Shown: positions 43,485-50,766 of the stretch, one piece after another
How positions within the stretch are numbered: the stretch's first letter is position 1
Layout: each line of letters starts with the position of its first letter
The notes under the pieces: model-generated
Told to the model about the DNA's origin: nothing
Databases searched by the model: none
What the model saw: the letters and a program-made list of their open reading frames with translations, nothing else
Made by a program: the position numbers and the translations under genes
Assembly (NCBI GenBank): GCA_013289615.1
Contig: JABCZO010000021.1
Location: 1 to 64,000 of the forward strand
DNA: 64,000 nucleotides
Direction of reading: 5' to 3'
Source of the DNA: Gammaproteobacteria bacterium
GTDB lineage: Bacteria > Pseudomonadota > Gammaproteobacteria > Steroidobacterales > Steroidobacteraceae

Positions 43485-44643
43485 TGAGCAGGATTCCGCC
43501 CTTCACGACGACCTGGTCACCCGCCTGGACACCGGACCGGATGGCAACGGACGCTCCTTCCTCCAGCTGCGGGTCCACCGTGCGGCGCTCGAACGTCCAG
43601 GGAGCCGTCGCGACGAACACACTGGTCCGGTCGTTGTTCATCAACAGCGCCGAGGTCGGCAGCACGATGCGGGTCTGTGCCGGGCCGAGCAGTGTTGCCG
43701 TGGCAAACATGTTGGGCTTGAGCCGGCGTTCGGGATTGGGGAAGGCAATCCTGATCTTGTCGCGCCGCGAGTCCGGTTCGATCACATCCGTCACGAACAG
43801 CACCTTTCCGTGCAGGATCTGGTCGGGATAGGCGGCAAGGGCGACGTCGGCGTCCTGATCCTTTGCGACCGACCCCACGTCTTTTTCGGGAACCAGCGCC
43901 GTCACCCACACGGTGCTCAGGTCCGCCAGTGTCATCATCGGTTGCGTCGGGTCATTGATCATGTCGCCGCGCGCGATCGACAAGGCAGTGATGCTTCCAG
44001 CCATGGAAGCCCGCACCGTGAGCAGGCGCGAGCGGTCGTTGGCATCGGCGGATATTCCGAGCACCTTCAGGCGCGCCTGGGTGCGGGCGTATTCGGCCGC
44101 CGCCTGCCGCTCATCACTGCGGGTTTGATCCAGATCCCGGTCGGAGACCGCGCCGATCCTGGCTTGCCCTTCCTGGCGCTCAAGGTTCTTCTGCGTCAGC
44201 GCGAACGCATCCGCGGCCTTGTCGTTGTCGTCGTAAGCCTGCGCAAGATCCGCAGAATCGATCACGACCAGGACCTGTCCCTGAGACACACGATCGCCGA
44301 GCGCGACTTTGATTTCCACCACGCGGCCCGCCAGCGGGGTGAGAACCGATGCCGTGCGCGTCGGGTCGGACTCGACGATCGCGGGCAGCAGCAACTTTGG
44401 CCGCACGGGTTCGACCTGCGCGGGCATCACGGTCAGGCGCTGTCGCAGCGACGAGTCCGGGGGAACAACGATCTTGTTGCCCTGACGCACGAACAACGGC
44501 GCCTCTCCGGACCCGGCGTCCCGGCGACCGAGCAGGCCGAAGCCATGCGTCACGAGGGCGGCCAGGACGACCACGCCGAGCACGATTCCGCCCCACAGAA
44601 AAGCTCGACCACGAGCGCTAGGAGTATGGTTGTCTAGTTCCAC
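43477..44643 (-). CDS. Metal-efflux periplasmic adaptor, CzcB/CusB family
   Basis: Membrane-fusion partner of the HME-RND pump, 388 residues. A single N-terminal anchor (GGIVLGVVVLAALVTHGFGL) is followed by the CzcB-like VPPDSSLRQRLTVMPAQVEP and VLTPLAGRVVEIKVALGDRV, which forms the lipoyl-like half. A helical hairpin follows, then VRASMAGSITALSIARGDMI. The beta-barrel part includes ADLSTVWVTALVPEKDVGSV and NPERRLKPNMFATATLLGPA. There is no extra N-terminal metal-binding His domain. It is the first gene of the minus-strand metal operon; its promoter must lie in the 263 bases shared with dmeR. Confidence 0.9.
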   Translation of the reverse strand: MELDNHTPSARGRAFLWGGIVLGVVVLAALVTHGFGLLGRRDAGSGEAPLFVRQGNKIVVPPDSSLRQRLTVMPAQVEPVRPKLLLPAIVESDPTRTASVLTPLAGRVVEIKVALGDRVSQGQVLVVIDSADLAQAYDDNDKAADAFALTQKNLERQEGQARIGAVSDRDLDQTRSDERQAAAEYARTQARLKVLGISADANDRSRLLTVRASMAGSITALSIARGDMINDPTQPMMTLADLSTVWVTALVPEKDVGSVAKDQDADVALAAYPDQILHGKVLFVTDVIEPDSRRDKIRIAFPNPERRLKPNMFATATLLGPAQTRIVLPTSALLMNNDRTSVFVATAPWTFERRTVDPQLEEGASVAIRSGVQAGDQVVVKGGILLND

Positions 44644-44859
44644 GGCGATGACTCAACCGAGTTGTTTTTGCAATTCTTGATCGCTCCCGAACACCTGATC
44701 AGGAAAACATCTGGAGCGATCCCTCGCGGCCGGGTCGCACCCCAACCCCGGTGTCTGAGCGCCGCCTCAATATCCCATTCTTACGCTGCTACTGCTACGG
44801 TCCGATTAAAGCCGGCCCTTTGGGCCCGGCGGATAGTTCGCAGCCTATGCGGTTTCGTG

Positions 44860-44878
44860 TATCCTGTCCACGGGGATA
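44860..44878 (+). promoter_or_regulatory. Candidate metal-responsive operator ahead of dmeR
   Basis: TATCCtgtccacggGGATA is an inverted repeat with a GC-rich centre flanked by AT-rich arms, 28 bases before the dmeR start codon. RcnR/CsoR/DmeR proteins bind short G- or C-tracts with AT inverted repeats of this kind. The following GGATTACTTTTAT could include the -10 region. The rest of the 263-base interval back to the divergent adaptor gene holds only a near-perfect GC hairpin at 44811-44830. Confidence 0.45.
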
Positions 44879-44906
44879 GGATTACTTTTATCAGAGGGTA
44901 CGGTCG

Positions 44907-45167
44907 ATGCACAAATTTCCCGAGATCGCCACCCGGCTCAAGCGTGCCCAGGGACATCTGCTCCGGGTGATCGAGATGCTTGAGGCGGGCCGACCATGCA
45001 TGGAGCTCTCGCAGCAGCTGCACGCTGTGGAGAAGGCGGTGGGTAACGCCAAGAAGGAGCTGATCAAGGACCACATTCACCACTGCATGGAAGAGACCTC
45101 CGAGGCGATGCCCCGAGAGGTCAGGGACTTGATCAGGGAGTTTCAAGGGGTCACCAAATACCTCTAG
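44907..45167 (+). CDS. dmeR: Metal-sensing repressor of the CsoR/RcnR family, DmeR-like
   Basis: All-helical metal sensor of 86 residues that probably represses itself and dmeF until Co(II) or Ni(II) binds. The family core is ATRLKRAQGHLLRVIEMLEA, CMELSQQLHAVEKAVGNAKK and ELIKDHIHHCMEE. Aligning on spacing, the ligand positions are C31, H56 and C60, the Cys-His-Cys set seen in CsoR and the nickel sensor InrS, not the Cys-His-His of RcnR. An N-terminal H2 could complete the site. It lies 19 bases before the CDF exporter gene, the same order as the dmeRF operon of rhizobia. Confidence 0.85.
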   Translation: MHKFPEIATRLKRAQGHLLRVIEMLEAGRPCMELSQQLHAVEKAVGNAKKELIKDHIHHCMEETSEAMPREVRDLIREFQGVTKYL

Positions 45168-45186
45168 CGGACACAGGAGTCCACCC

Positions 45187-46470
45187 GTGACCAACATCGA
45201 CGGCACTGCGCGCCTGGACGCACATAGCCACGTCTTCCTGGGGCTCGGGCATGAGCAGAACGAGCGCAAGACCTGGGGCGTGATCGTGTTGTGCGGCGTG
45301 ATGATGCTTGTGGAAATCATCGGCGGCAGCATGTTCGGCTCATTGGCACTGGTCGCCGACGGCTTGCACATGTCCACCCATGCGGGCGCCATGTTGATCG
45401 CCGCGTTGGCCTACACCTACGCTCGGCGGCACGCGCACGACAGCCGTTTCGTCTTCGGCACAGGCAAGCTCGGAGACCTGGCGGGCTACAGCAGCGCACT
45501 GATTCTGGCGATGATCGCATTGCTGATCGGCTACGAGGCGATTGCGCGGCTTCTGCAGCCGGTAGCGATTCACTTTACCGAAGCCATTCCGATCGCCGTG
45601 GTGGGCCTGTTGGTAAACATTGCCAGCGCCTGGCTGCTGAGCGGCGGGGAACACCATGGTCATGGTCACAGCGATGGCCATGACCATGGCCATGAGCACG
45701 CCGAATACGATCACGCTGGCGAGGCGCGCCAGCTCGCCACCAAGCTGGGCAACGTCGAATTGTCGATATACGAGCGCGGCGCTGCGCCCCGCTTTCGGGT
45801 GTCGTTTGAATCGCCGGCGCTCGCGGGCAACGAGCCCGTGCTGGGTCTGGAGACCCGAAGACCGGACGGTCAGCGCCAGCATTTCAGCTTTGTCAATCGC
45901 GGTACCTACTGGGAGTCCGTAGAGGAGATCCCGGAGCCGCACGCATTTGAGGCGGCGCTCGAGCTTGCAGATGGCGTCCACGATATTGCCTTCGAGGAGC
46001 ACGTACACGAGCATCCGGCCGACGACGGCCGCAAAAGCGCCGCTCACCGTGACCACAACATTCGCTCCGCATATGTACACGTCATGGCAGACGCCGTGGT
46101 GTCGGTACTTGCCATTACCGGCCTGGTTCTGGCGCGCACCTTTGGCTGGCTGTGGATGGACCCTGTTGCCGGGATTGTCGGTGCGCTGGTCATCGCGAAC
46201 TGGTCCTATGGGTTGATTCGCGATACCGGGCACATCCTGCTCGATATGCACCCCGACCAGAACATGGACACCAAGGTGCGCGCGGCAATTGAGTGTGATG
46301 GCGATGAGCTTGCGGACCTGCACCTGTGGCGATTGGGCCCCGGCCACTTAGGCGCAGTGCTGTCCGTTGTCACACACCAGCGGCGCGACTGTGCGTACTA
46401 TCGCGAGCGGCTTAAAGCCATTGCGGGTCTCTCTCATGTCACCGTTGAGGTGATCAACATCGCAGCGTAG
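45187..46470 (+). CDS. dmeF: CDF cation exporter, DmeF-like, with inserted domain
   Basis: Cation diffusion facilitator predicted to export Co(II) and Ni(II). Of 427 residues, four N-terminal helices include the metal-site segment ALVADGLHMSTHAGA (residues 54-68). A His-rich loop at 156-176 (HHGHGHSDGHDHGHEH) follows. Then comes a stretch at about 184-272 with beta character (LSIYERGAAPRFRVSFES, RRPDGQRQHFSFVNRGTYWE), and a second His cluster at 272-290. Helix 5 restarts at SAYVHVMADAVVSVLAITG with the HxxxD site. The C-terminal cytoplasmic domain is short. Most CDF proteins have only a small loop here, so the protein is longer than usual (about 300-350). Confidence 0.88.
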   Translation: MTNIDGTARLDAHSHVFLGLGHEQNERKTWGVIVLCGVMMLVEIIGGSMFGSLALVADGLHMSTHAGAMLIAALAYTYARRHAHDSRFVFGTGKLGDLAGYSSALILAMIALLIGYEAIARLLQPVAIHFTEAIPIAVVGLLVNIASAWLLSGGEHHGHGHSDGHDHGHEHAEYDHAGEARQLATKLGNVELSIYERGAAPRFRVSFESPALAGNEPVLGLETRRPDGQRQHFSFVNRGTYWESVEEIPEPHAFEAALELADGVHDIAFEEHVHEHPADDGRKSAAHRDHNIRSAYVHVMADAVVSVLAITGLVLARTFGWLWMDPVAGIVGALVIANWSYGLIRDTGHILLDMHPDQNMDTKVRAAIECDGDELADLHLWRLGPGHLGAVLSVVTHQRRDCAYYRERLKAIAGLSHVTVEVINIAA

Positions 46471-46536
46471 ACAGCGATGATCATCGGTCGAGCCGCTTGG
46501 AGTTTCTCGGCTTTCGCTGCACGGACCGTTAATGAA

Positions 46537-46740
46537 CTAGAGAAGCTCAGGCGCCGCGATTCTGGTTCGCCGCAAGCACGAGCAGAAAGCCGCCTCGAGC
46601 CCACGCCGATCGAGGATCGTGATGTTGCCGCGGTTATAGCTAATCAGCTTTCGGCGCTTGAGCGCATGGGCAGACACCCTGATATCCGTCAGCTCGCAGA
46701 CGCGGCTTCTCAGGAGTCGCGTCCCGCACCATCGCAAAGG
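46537..46740 (-). pseudogene. Decayed Crp/Fnr-family regulator, C-terminal remnant
   Basis: Read on the minus strand, this stretch gives HALKRRKLISYNRGNITILD then RRGLEAAFCSCLR, which follows closely the C-terminal helix-turn-helix and tail of Crp/Fnr regulators (ALxxxGLIxYxRGxIxxxDRxGLEAAxCECY). Just before it, CELTDIRVSAHALK lacks about ten residues that normally form the turn and recognition helix, consistent with an internal deletion. No cyclic-nucleotide domain is found upstream; the region runs directly into the start of the next plus-strand gene. It is interpreted as a fragment left by deletion. The remainder of the 284-base interval after dmeF shows nothing else. Confidence 0.65.
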
Positions 46741-46754
46741 CAGGAGTGATCGTC

Positions 46755-47393
46755 GTGAAAACCGCAATTATCGGACTTGGAAACATCGGCAAGCAGGTGG
46801 CGCTGAACCTGGTTGCCGGCGGCCAGCAGGTGATCGTTGCCGATCACGGCCCCACGAATGCGCAGGATTTCGCCAGGGCCTCGGGCGGTAAGGCGCGCGC
46901 CCTCGCGACCGCGGACGCTGTAGCGGAGGCCGACATCATCGTACTCGCGATCTCCTTCGACGCGATCAAGGAGTTTCTCTCCGAGTATCGACGTAAGCTC
47001 CCCGCCAAGATCATCGTCGATCCCTCGAATCCGATCGCTCCCGACGGCAAGGGCGGCTTCAAGAAGACCATTTCCCAGGACCAGTCCTCAGGGCAGCTCA
47101 TTGCCGCACTCCTGCCCCCCGGTGCCCGGCTGGTCAAAGCTTTCGGCACGCTCGTCGCCGGATCGCTTAAGAGCGGCGCGCGCCGCACGCCTGAGCCCAA
47201 CGTGCTCTTTTATGCGAGCGACGATCGCGATGCCGGCAACGCCGTGGCGGAGCTGATCAAGGCGAGCGGCTTCGCGCCGGTGCGCATTGGCGGCATCGAT
47301 CAATCGATCCGCATCGAGGTTTTCGGGGATCTGCACGAGTTCGGCAAGCTCGGTAAGCTCGTGACCGCGAAGGAAGCGGCCGCACTCGTGTAA
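46755..47393 (+). CDS. NADP-dependent oxidoreductase, F420-reductase-like (YhaK/NpdG fold)
   Basis: A 212-residue Rossmann protein related to F420H2:NADP oxidoreductase and bacterial homologues annotated as NADPH-dependent reductases. It begins MKTAIIGLGNIGKQVALNLV (GxGxxG at residues 7-12) and continues with VIVADHGPTNAQDFARASGG, ADIIVLAISFDAIKEFLSEY, IIVDPSNPIAPDG and VKAFGTLVAGSLKSGA. The C-terminal VRIGGIDQSIRIEVFGDLHE is typical. GTG 46755 has AGGAG eight bases upstream and is preferred over GTG 46746. Bacteria of this group lack F420, so NADP(H) with another partner, or a ferric or quinone substrate, is likelier. It is a single-gene unit. Confidence 0.82.
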   Translation: MKTAIIGLGNIGKQVALNLVAGGQQVIVADHGPTNAQDFARASGGKARALATADAVAEADIIVLAISFDAIKEFLSEYRRKLPAKIIVDPSNPIAPDGKGGFKKTISQDQSSGQLIAALLPPGARLVKAFGTLVAGSLKSGARRTPEPNVLFYASDDRDAGNAVAELIKASGFAPVRIGGIDQSIRIEVFGDLHEFGKLGKLVTAKEAAALV

Positions 47394-47515
47394 CGAGCCG
47401 ACCCACCAAGGATCTCGCCTGCATTTTGGTGCGCGCTTATAAGCGCAGCTGCGAACACATGAGCCACGCGCAGTAACGGTGAATGCCGTTGTGGCGCGCG
47501 ACCACAGTATCGGCT

Positions 47516-48469
47516 TTACCACCATCCGCGGCGCTTGAACCAGAGAATTGGCAGCAAGGTACTCAATGCGATTAGCGCCAATCCGTAGGGATAGCCCCAA
47601 CGCCATCCTAACTCCGGCATGTTGTGGAAGTTCATGCCGTACATGCTGGCGATCAACGTCGGAGGAATCCCGACTACCGATACGATCGTGAGCACTCTGA
47701 AGATTTCGTTCTGTTCGGTATTGATAAAGCCAAGAATTGCGTCCAACAGAAACTGCGCCTTACCGCTCAAATGCGACTCGAAATCGACCAAAGAGAGTAG
47801 GTCCTGCTGTGCCGTTTTCAGGTGAGTCTTCAATTCTGGTAATAACCACTCCGTCGCCGTCTCAGACACAAACCCAACAATTCGCTGCAAGCCGAGCAGG
47901 CTTTCGCGAATGCGTGATAATTTATCTCCGGCGCTGCCCACCACTTTGAGACTTTCGCGCAGAGCATGTGTCATCCGTTTCTGGCGAACCGCCGAAGCGG
48001 CCGCGTTTTGGCCGAAGGTGTTTGCTGAGAGGGCGGCCAGGCTATTGCTCGAGGCCTCGAGCATATCGGCTGTGAAGTCCACCATGCCGTCTATCAAGGC
48101 GACGAACACCGCTGCGCTGCTCATGTGCGGATCGTTTTCGACCAGTGCCTTAACTTTGGCGAAGGCATGTACATCGGAATAGCGGACGGTGACTAGCAGC
48201 TCTGGCGAGAGAATGAAGCCAAGCGGCAGAGGCGCGAAGCCTGCGGATGCGTCCTGAATTGCGAGGGGCATGTTCACGTACAGAACTTGACCCTCCGCTC
48301 TGACCCGGCTCGAGGTTTCAACCTCCTGCAGAGACTCGCGCGAGGGAACAAGGATTCGGTATTCAGCGGCGGCTTTTGCGGCCTCATCCGGCGTCGGATT
48401 TAGCAAGTCCACCCATATGGGTCGATCAAGTCGAGAGCGCGAATCCGGGGTACTAGAAGTGTTCGCCAT
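47516..48469 (-). CDS. corA: CorA-family divalent cation channel
   Basis: Magnesium/cobalt-type transporter of 317 residues, almost the length of E. coli CorA. The large N-terminal cytoplasmic domain starts near RPIWVDLLNPTPDEAAKAAA and includes the long stalk helix (RESLLGLQRIVGFVSETATE). Two C-terminal helices follow, with the pore motif in SMYGMNFHNMPELGW (GMN) and ALIALSTLLPILWFKRRGWW at the end. ATG 48469 is chosen over an upstream in-frame codon because family similarity starts after it. Zinc export (ZntB) is a related possibility, but the YGMNF/MPEL ending fits CorA. It is convergent with the F420-type reductase gene. Confidence 0.9.
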   Translation of the reverse strand: MANTSSTPDSRSRLDRPIWVDLLNPTPDEAAKAAAEYRILVPSRESLQEVETSSRVRAEGQVLYVNMPLAIQDASAGFAPLPLGFILSPELLVTVRYSDVHAFAKVKALVENDPHMSSAAVFVALIDGMVDFTADMLEASSNSLAALSANTFGQNAAASAVRQKRMTHALRESLKVVGSAGDKLSRIRESLLGLQRIVGFVSETATEWLLPELKTHLKTAQQDLLSLVDFESHLSGKAQFLLDAILGFINTEQNEIFRVLTIVSVVGIPPTLIASMYGMNFHNMPELGWRWGYPYGLALIALSTLLPILWFKRRGWW

Positions 48470-48550
48470 TACGCTGCAATTATCCTCCGACTGGATAAGT
48501 GGATTAGACAATCCGGGCGACCTGCTCCTAGGAGCTGCCAACCGTGAAAT

Positions 48551-49528
48551 TCAGCCTGCGATTGGCTCAAGCCGATTGGCGCTCGTGGCGTGCTCGCCGG
48601 CACGTGAAAGGGAAGCCGGATTACGGCGGCGGCCATATTGCCGCGGCGAACGGCCCATGACCCTCTTGAACGCTGTACTGAAGGCGCTTTCGGATTCGTA
48701 GCTGAGCGATAGGGCGATAATGGATATGGGATCGCCGGAATTGGTCAGTTTGTCCGCGGCCAGCAGCATTCGCCAACGCATCAGGTATTCCATGGGTGAC
48801 GCCCCAACCCTCTGTTTGAATTTCAGGGCGAAGATTGATCGCGACATGCCGGCACGTTGTGCCAGCTCGACTAATGTCCAGCGATGCGCCGGATCTTCGT
48901 GCATGGCATTGATCGCCGCGGCGAGCTGTTTATCTGCCAGGGCGAAGAGCCATCCGACGTTTCCGCTCAACTCTTCCGCCTGGTGCAGCCGCAGAGCCTG
49001 AACCAACATCATGTGCGCGAGGTGTTGTGCAACCAGAAAGCTGCCGGGCTGCGGCTCGCGCAACTCCTGCATCATCCGCTCCACCGACCAACGCATCGCC
49101 GCCTGATCCGATTCTTTACAGATATGCACCACGGGTGGAAGCATCCCCAACAGGATGCCGGCATGATTACCGCTGACGGCAAAGCGGCTACCGACAAGAA
49201 AGAAATCGCCGCCACCATTGTACGAGACGACGCCGCCATACCGCGCAGGAGAAAAAATCGGGCCGGCGTCGGCAGGCATCAACGTTAGGTCGCTTGCGAG
49301 GCGGAAAGGCCGCCCACTCGGCAGCACGAAGCAGTCGCCAGTCTTGAGGCGTATCGCGTCAGGAACGCCCTCCACGGACAGCCAGCATTGACCGGAAACC
49401 ACCGCGTAGCACTTGATGAATTCATGCTGGTCGCGAAACTGGATCGACCAGGCTCCCCCCGCATCAAAGCCAGCGGACACATAACTGCGCGGTTTCAGCA
49501 GCGACAGGACTTCGGAGAGCGGATCCAC
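48551..49528 (-). CDS. AraC-family transcriptional regulator with cupin sensor
   Basis: A 325-residue regulator. The N-terminal half is a cupin-like ligand domain (FIKCYAVVSGQCWLSVEGVP, LKTGDCFVLPSGRPFRLASD). The C-terminal half carries two AraC helix-turn-helix units, WTLVELAQRAGMSRSIFALK and ISIIALSLSYESESAFSTAF, followed by KRVMGRSPRQYGRRR. It matches the group annotated with AraC_binding/cupin_6 that often controls neighbouring short-chain or NAD-dependent reductases. It starts with GTG and is divergent from the epimerase-type gene across 281 bases that contain a perfect 7-base inverted repeat. The effector is unknown. Confidence 0.9.
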   Translation of the reverse strand: MDPLSEVLSLLKPRSYVSAGFDAGGAWSIQFRDQHEFIKCYAVVSGQCWLSVEGVPDAIRLKTGDCFVLPSGRPFRLASDLTLMPADAGPIFSPARYGGVVSYNGGGDFFLVGSRFAVSGNHAGILLGMLPPVVHICKESDQAAMRWSVERMMQELREPQPGSFLVAQHLAHMMLVQALRLHQAEELSGNVGWLFALADKQLAAAINAMHEDPAHRWTLVELAQRAGMSRSIFALKFKQRVGASPMEYLMRWRMLLAADKLTNSGDPISIIALSLSYESESAFSTAFKRVMGRSPRQYGRRRNPASLSRAGEHATSANRLEPIAG

Positions 49529-49586
49529 GGGCCATCCGGACGATTGCGAAGATAATACGGACTTTAGAGCATAGCTCGTCTTTCCT

Positions 49587-49605
49587 CAATCAAATAGCTT
49601 GATTG
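49587..49605. promoter_or_regulatory. Perfect inverted repeat in the AraC-SDR divergent region
   Basis: CAATCAAatagcTTGATTG has seven-base arms that match perfectly around a five-base centre. It is 59 bases from the AraC regulator start and 205 from the SDR start, in a stretch clearly richer in A and T than its surroundings. An operator for the divergent AraC-type protein or another dimeric regulator is the likely role. Confidence 0.5.
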
Positions 49606-49809
49606 TCACCGGACCGAGAGCGCGGTCATGCAACGACGTAAAGGAAACGATCTATGCCACCCACTGGCAACACTATCCCGGCGAAATCGTTGCCCAACGC
49701 GCCAAAGCACTTCGCTTGGCCGCACAGAACGAGGATTACGAACGAATATTCACAACCAAAAATAATCGCTGATTTGCGTTGCGTGAAACATAGAAAAGAA
49801 GGAGTTGTC

Positions 49810-50709
49810 ATGCGTATCTTTGTCACCGGGGCCACAGGTTTTATCGGGTCTGCCATTGTTCAGGAACTCAACAACGCAGGCCATCAGGTCATCGGCCTTG
49901 CCCGCTCAGATGACGCCGCGAAATCTCTTATCACCGCTGGTGCCCAGGTGCATCGAGGCGATCTTGAAGATCTGGAAAGCCTCCGCAGTGGAGCTACCGT
50001 ATCGGATGGGGTGATTCACACCGGCTTCATCCATGACTTCTCGAAATTCAAGGAGGTCTGCGAGACAGATCGACACGCTATTGAGGCTCTTGGCTCCGCA
50101 TTGGCCGGGTCGAACCGTCCCTTAGTCATCACGTCCGGTATCGGAATCCTTCCACCTGATGGGCTTGCCACCGAGGACACCATGCCTACTTCCGGAGCCA
50201 CCTCTCACCCTCGCGCAGCTTCGGAAAACGCGGCAGATTCAGTGGCAGCACGAGGCGGGCGCGTTTCGGTGGTGCGCCTTCCGCCATCGGTCCATGGTGA
50301 TGGCGATCACGGCTTCGTTCCAACTCTCATCAGAATTGCACGTGAAAAAAGCGTGTCAGTCTATGCAGGTGACGGACTCAATCAATGGCCTGCGGTGCAC
50401 CGACTCGATGCTGCCCATCTGTTTAGGCTTGCACTTGAAAAGGCGTCTGTTGCGGGGACTCGGTATCACGGCGTTGCCGAAGAAGGCGTAGCGTTCCGGG
50501 CTATTGCTGAAGTGATCGGGCGGCGCTTGAACATTCCTGTTGTATCCAAATCACCCGAGGCGGCGGCTGAGCACTTTGGCTGGTTTGCGCATTTCGCAGC
50601 GATGAACAACCTGGCCTCAAGTGAGCGAACTCGAGAACTGCTGGGGTGGCAGCCGAAACAGCCCGGGCTGATTCCCGATCTCGACCGACCGCGCTATTTC
50701 GAAACCTGA
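49810..50709 (+). CDS. NAD(P)-dependent epimerase/reductase (atypical extended SDR)
   Basis: A 299-residue Rossmann enzyme beginning [20 protein letters not shown] with a GxxGxxG cofactor motif (residues 7-13). It continues with [36 protein letters not shown], the central [19 protein letters not shown] and the late [15 protein letters not shown]. The usual YxxxK is replaced by a different arrangement ([20 protein letters not shown]), as in the atypical SDR group that reduces or isomerises varied carbonyls. ATG 49810 has AAGGAG six bases before it; the frame extends upstream to 49654 without similarity. It is probably controlled by the divergent AraC-type regulator. Confidence 0.87.
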   Translation: MRIFVTGATGFIGSAIVQELNNAGHQVIGLARSDDAAKSLITAGAQVHRGDLEDLESLRSGATVSDGVIHTGFIHDFSKFKEVCETDRHAIEALGSALAGSNRPLVITSGIGILPPDGLATEDTMPTSGATSHPRAASENAADSVAARGGRVSVVRLPPSVHGDGDHGFVPTLIRIAREKSVSVYAGDGLNQWPAVHRLDAAHLFRLALEKASVAGTRYHGVAEEGVAFRAIAEVIGRRLNIPVVSKSPEAAAEHFGWFAHFAAMNNLASSERTRELLGWQPKQPGLIPDLDRPRYFET

Positions 50710-50766
50710 ACAGATTGCGCGATTTGTCGCACAAAGGCCGTCACCGGCCAATGCTCTATTCGGGAC

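Noticed and set aside
44811..44830. GC hairpin as a terminator
   Set aside because: No T-run follows on the plus strand, and no gene ends into it from either side; it lies between divergent starts.
49654..49809. 52-codon extension of the SDR upstream of its Rossmann start
   Set aside because: The SDR fold starts right at ATG 49810, which has a strong ribosome site.
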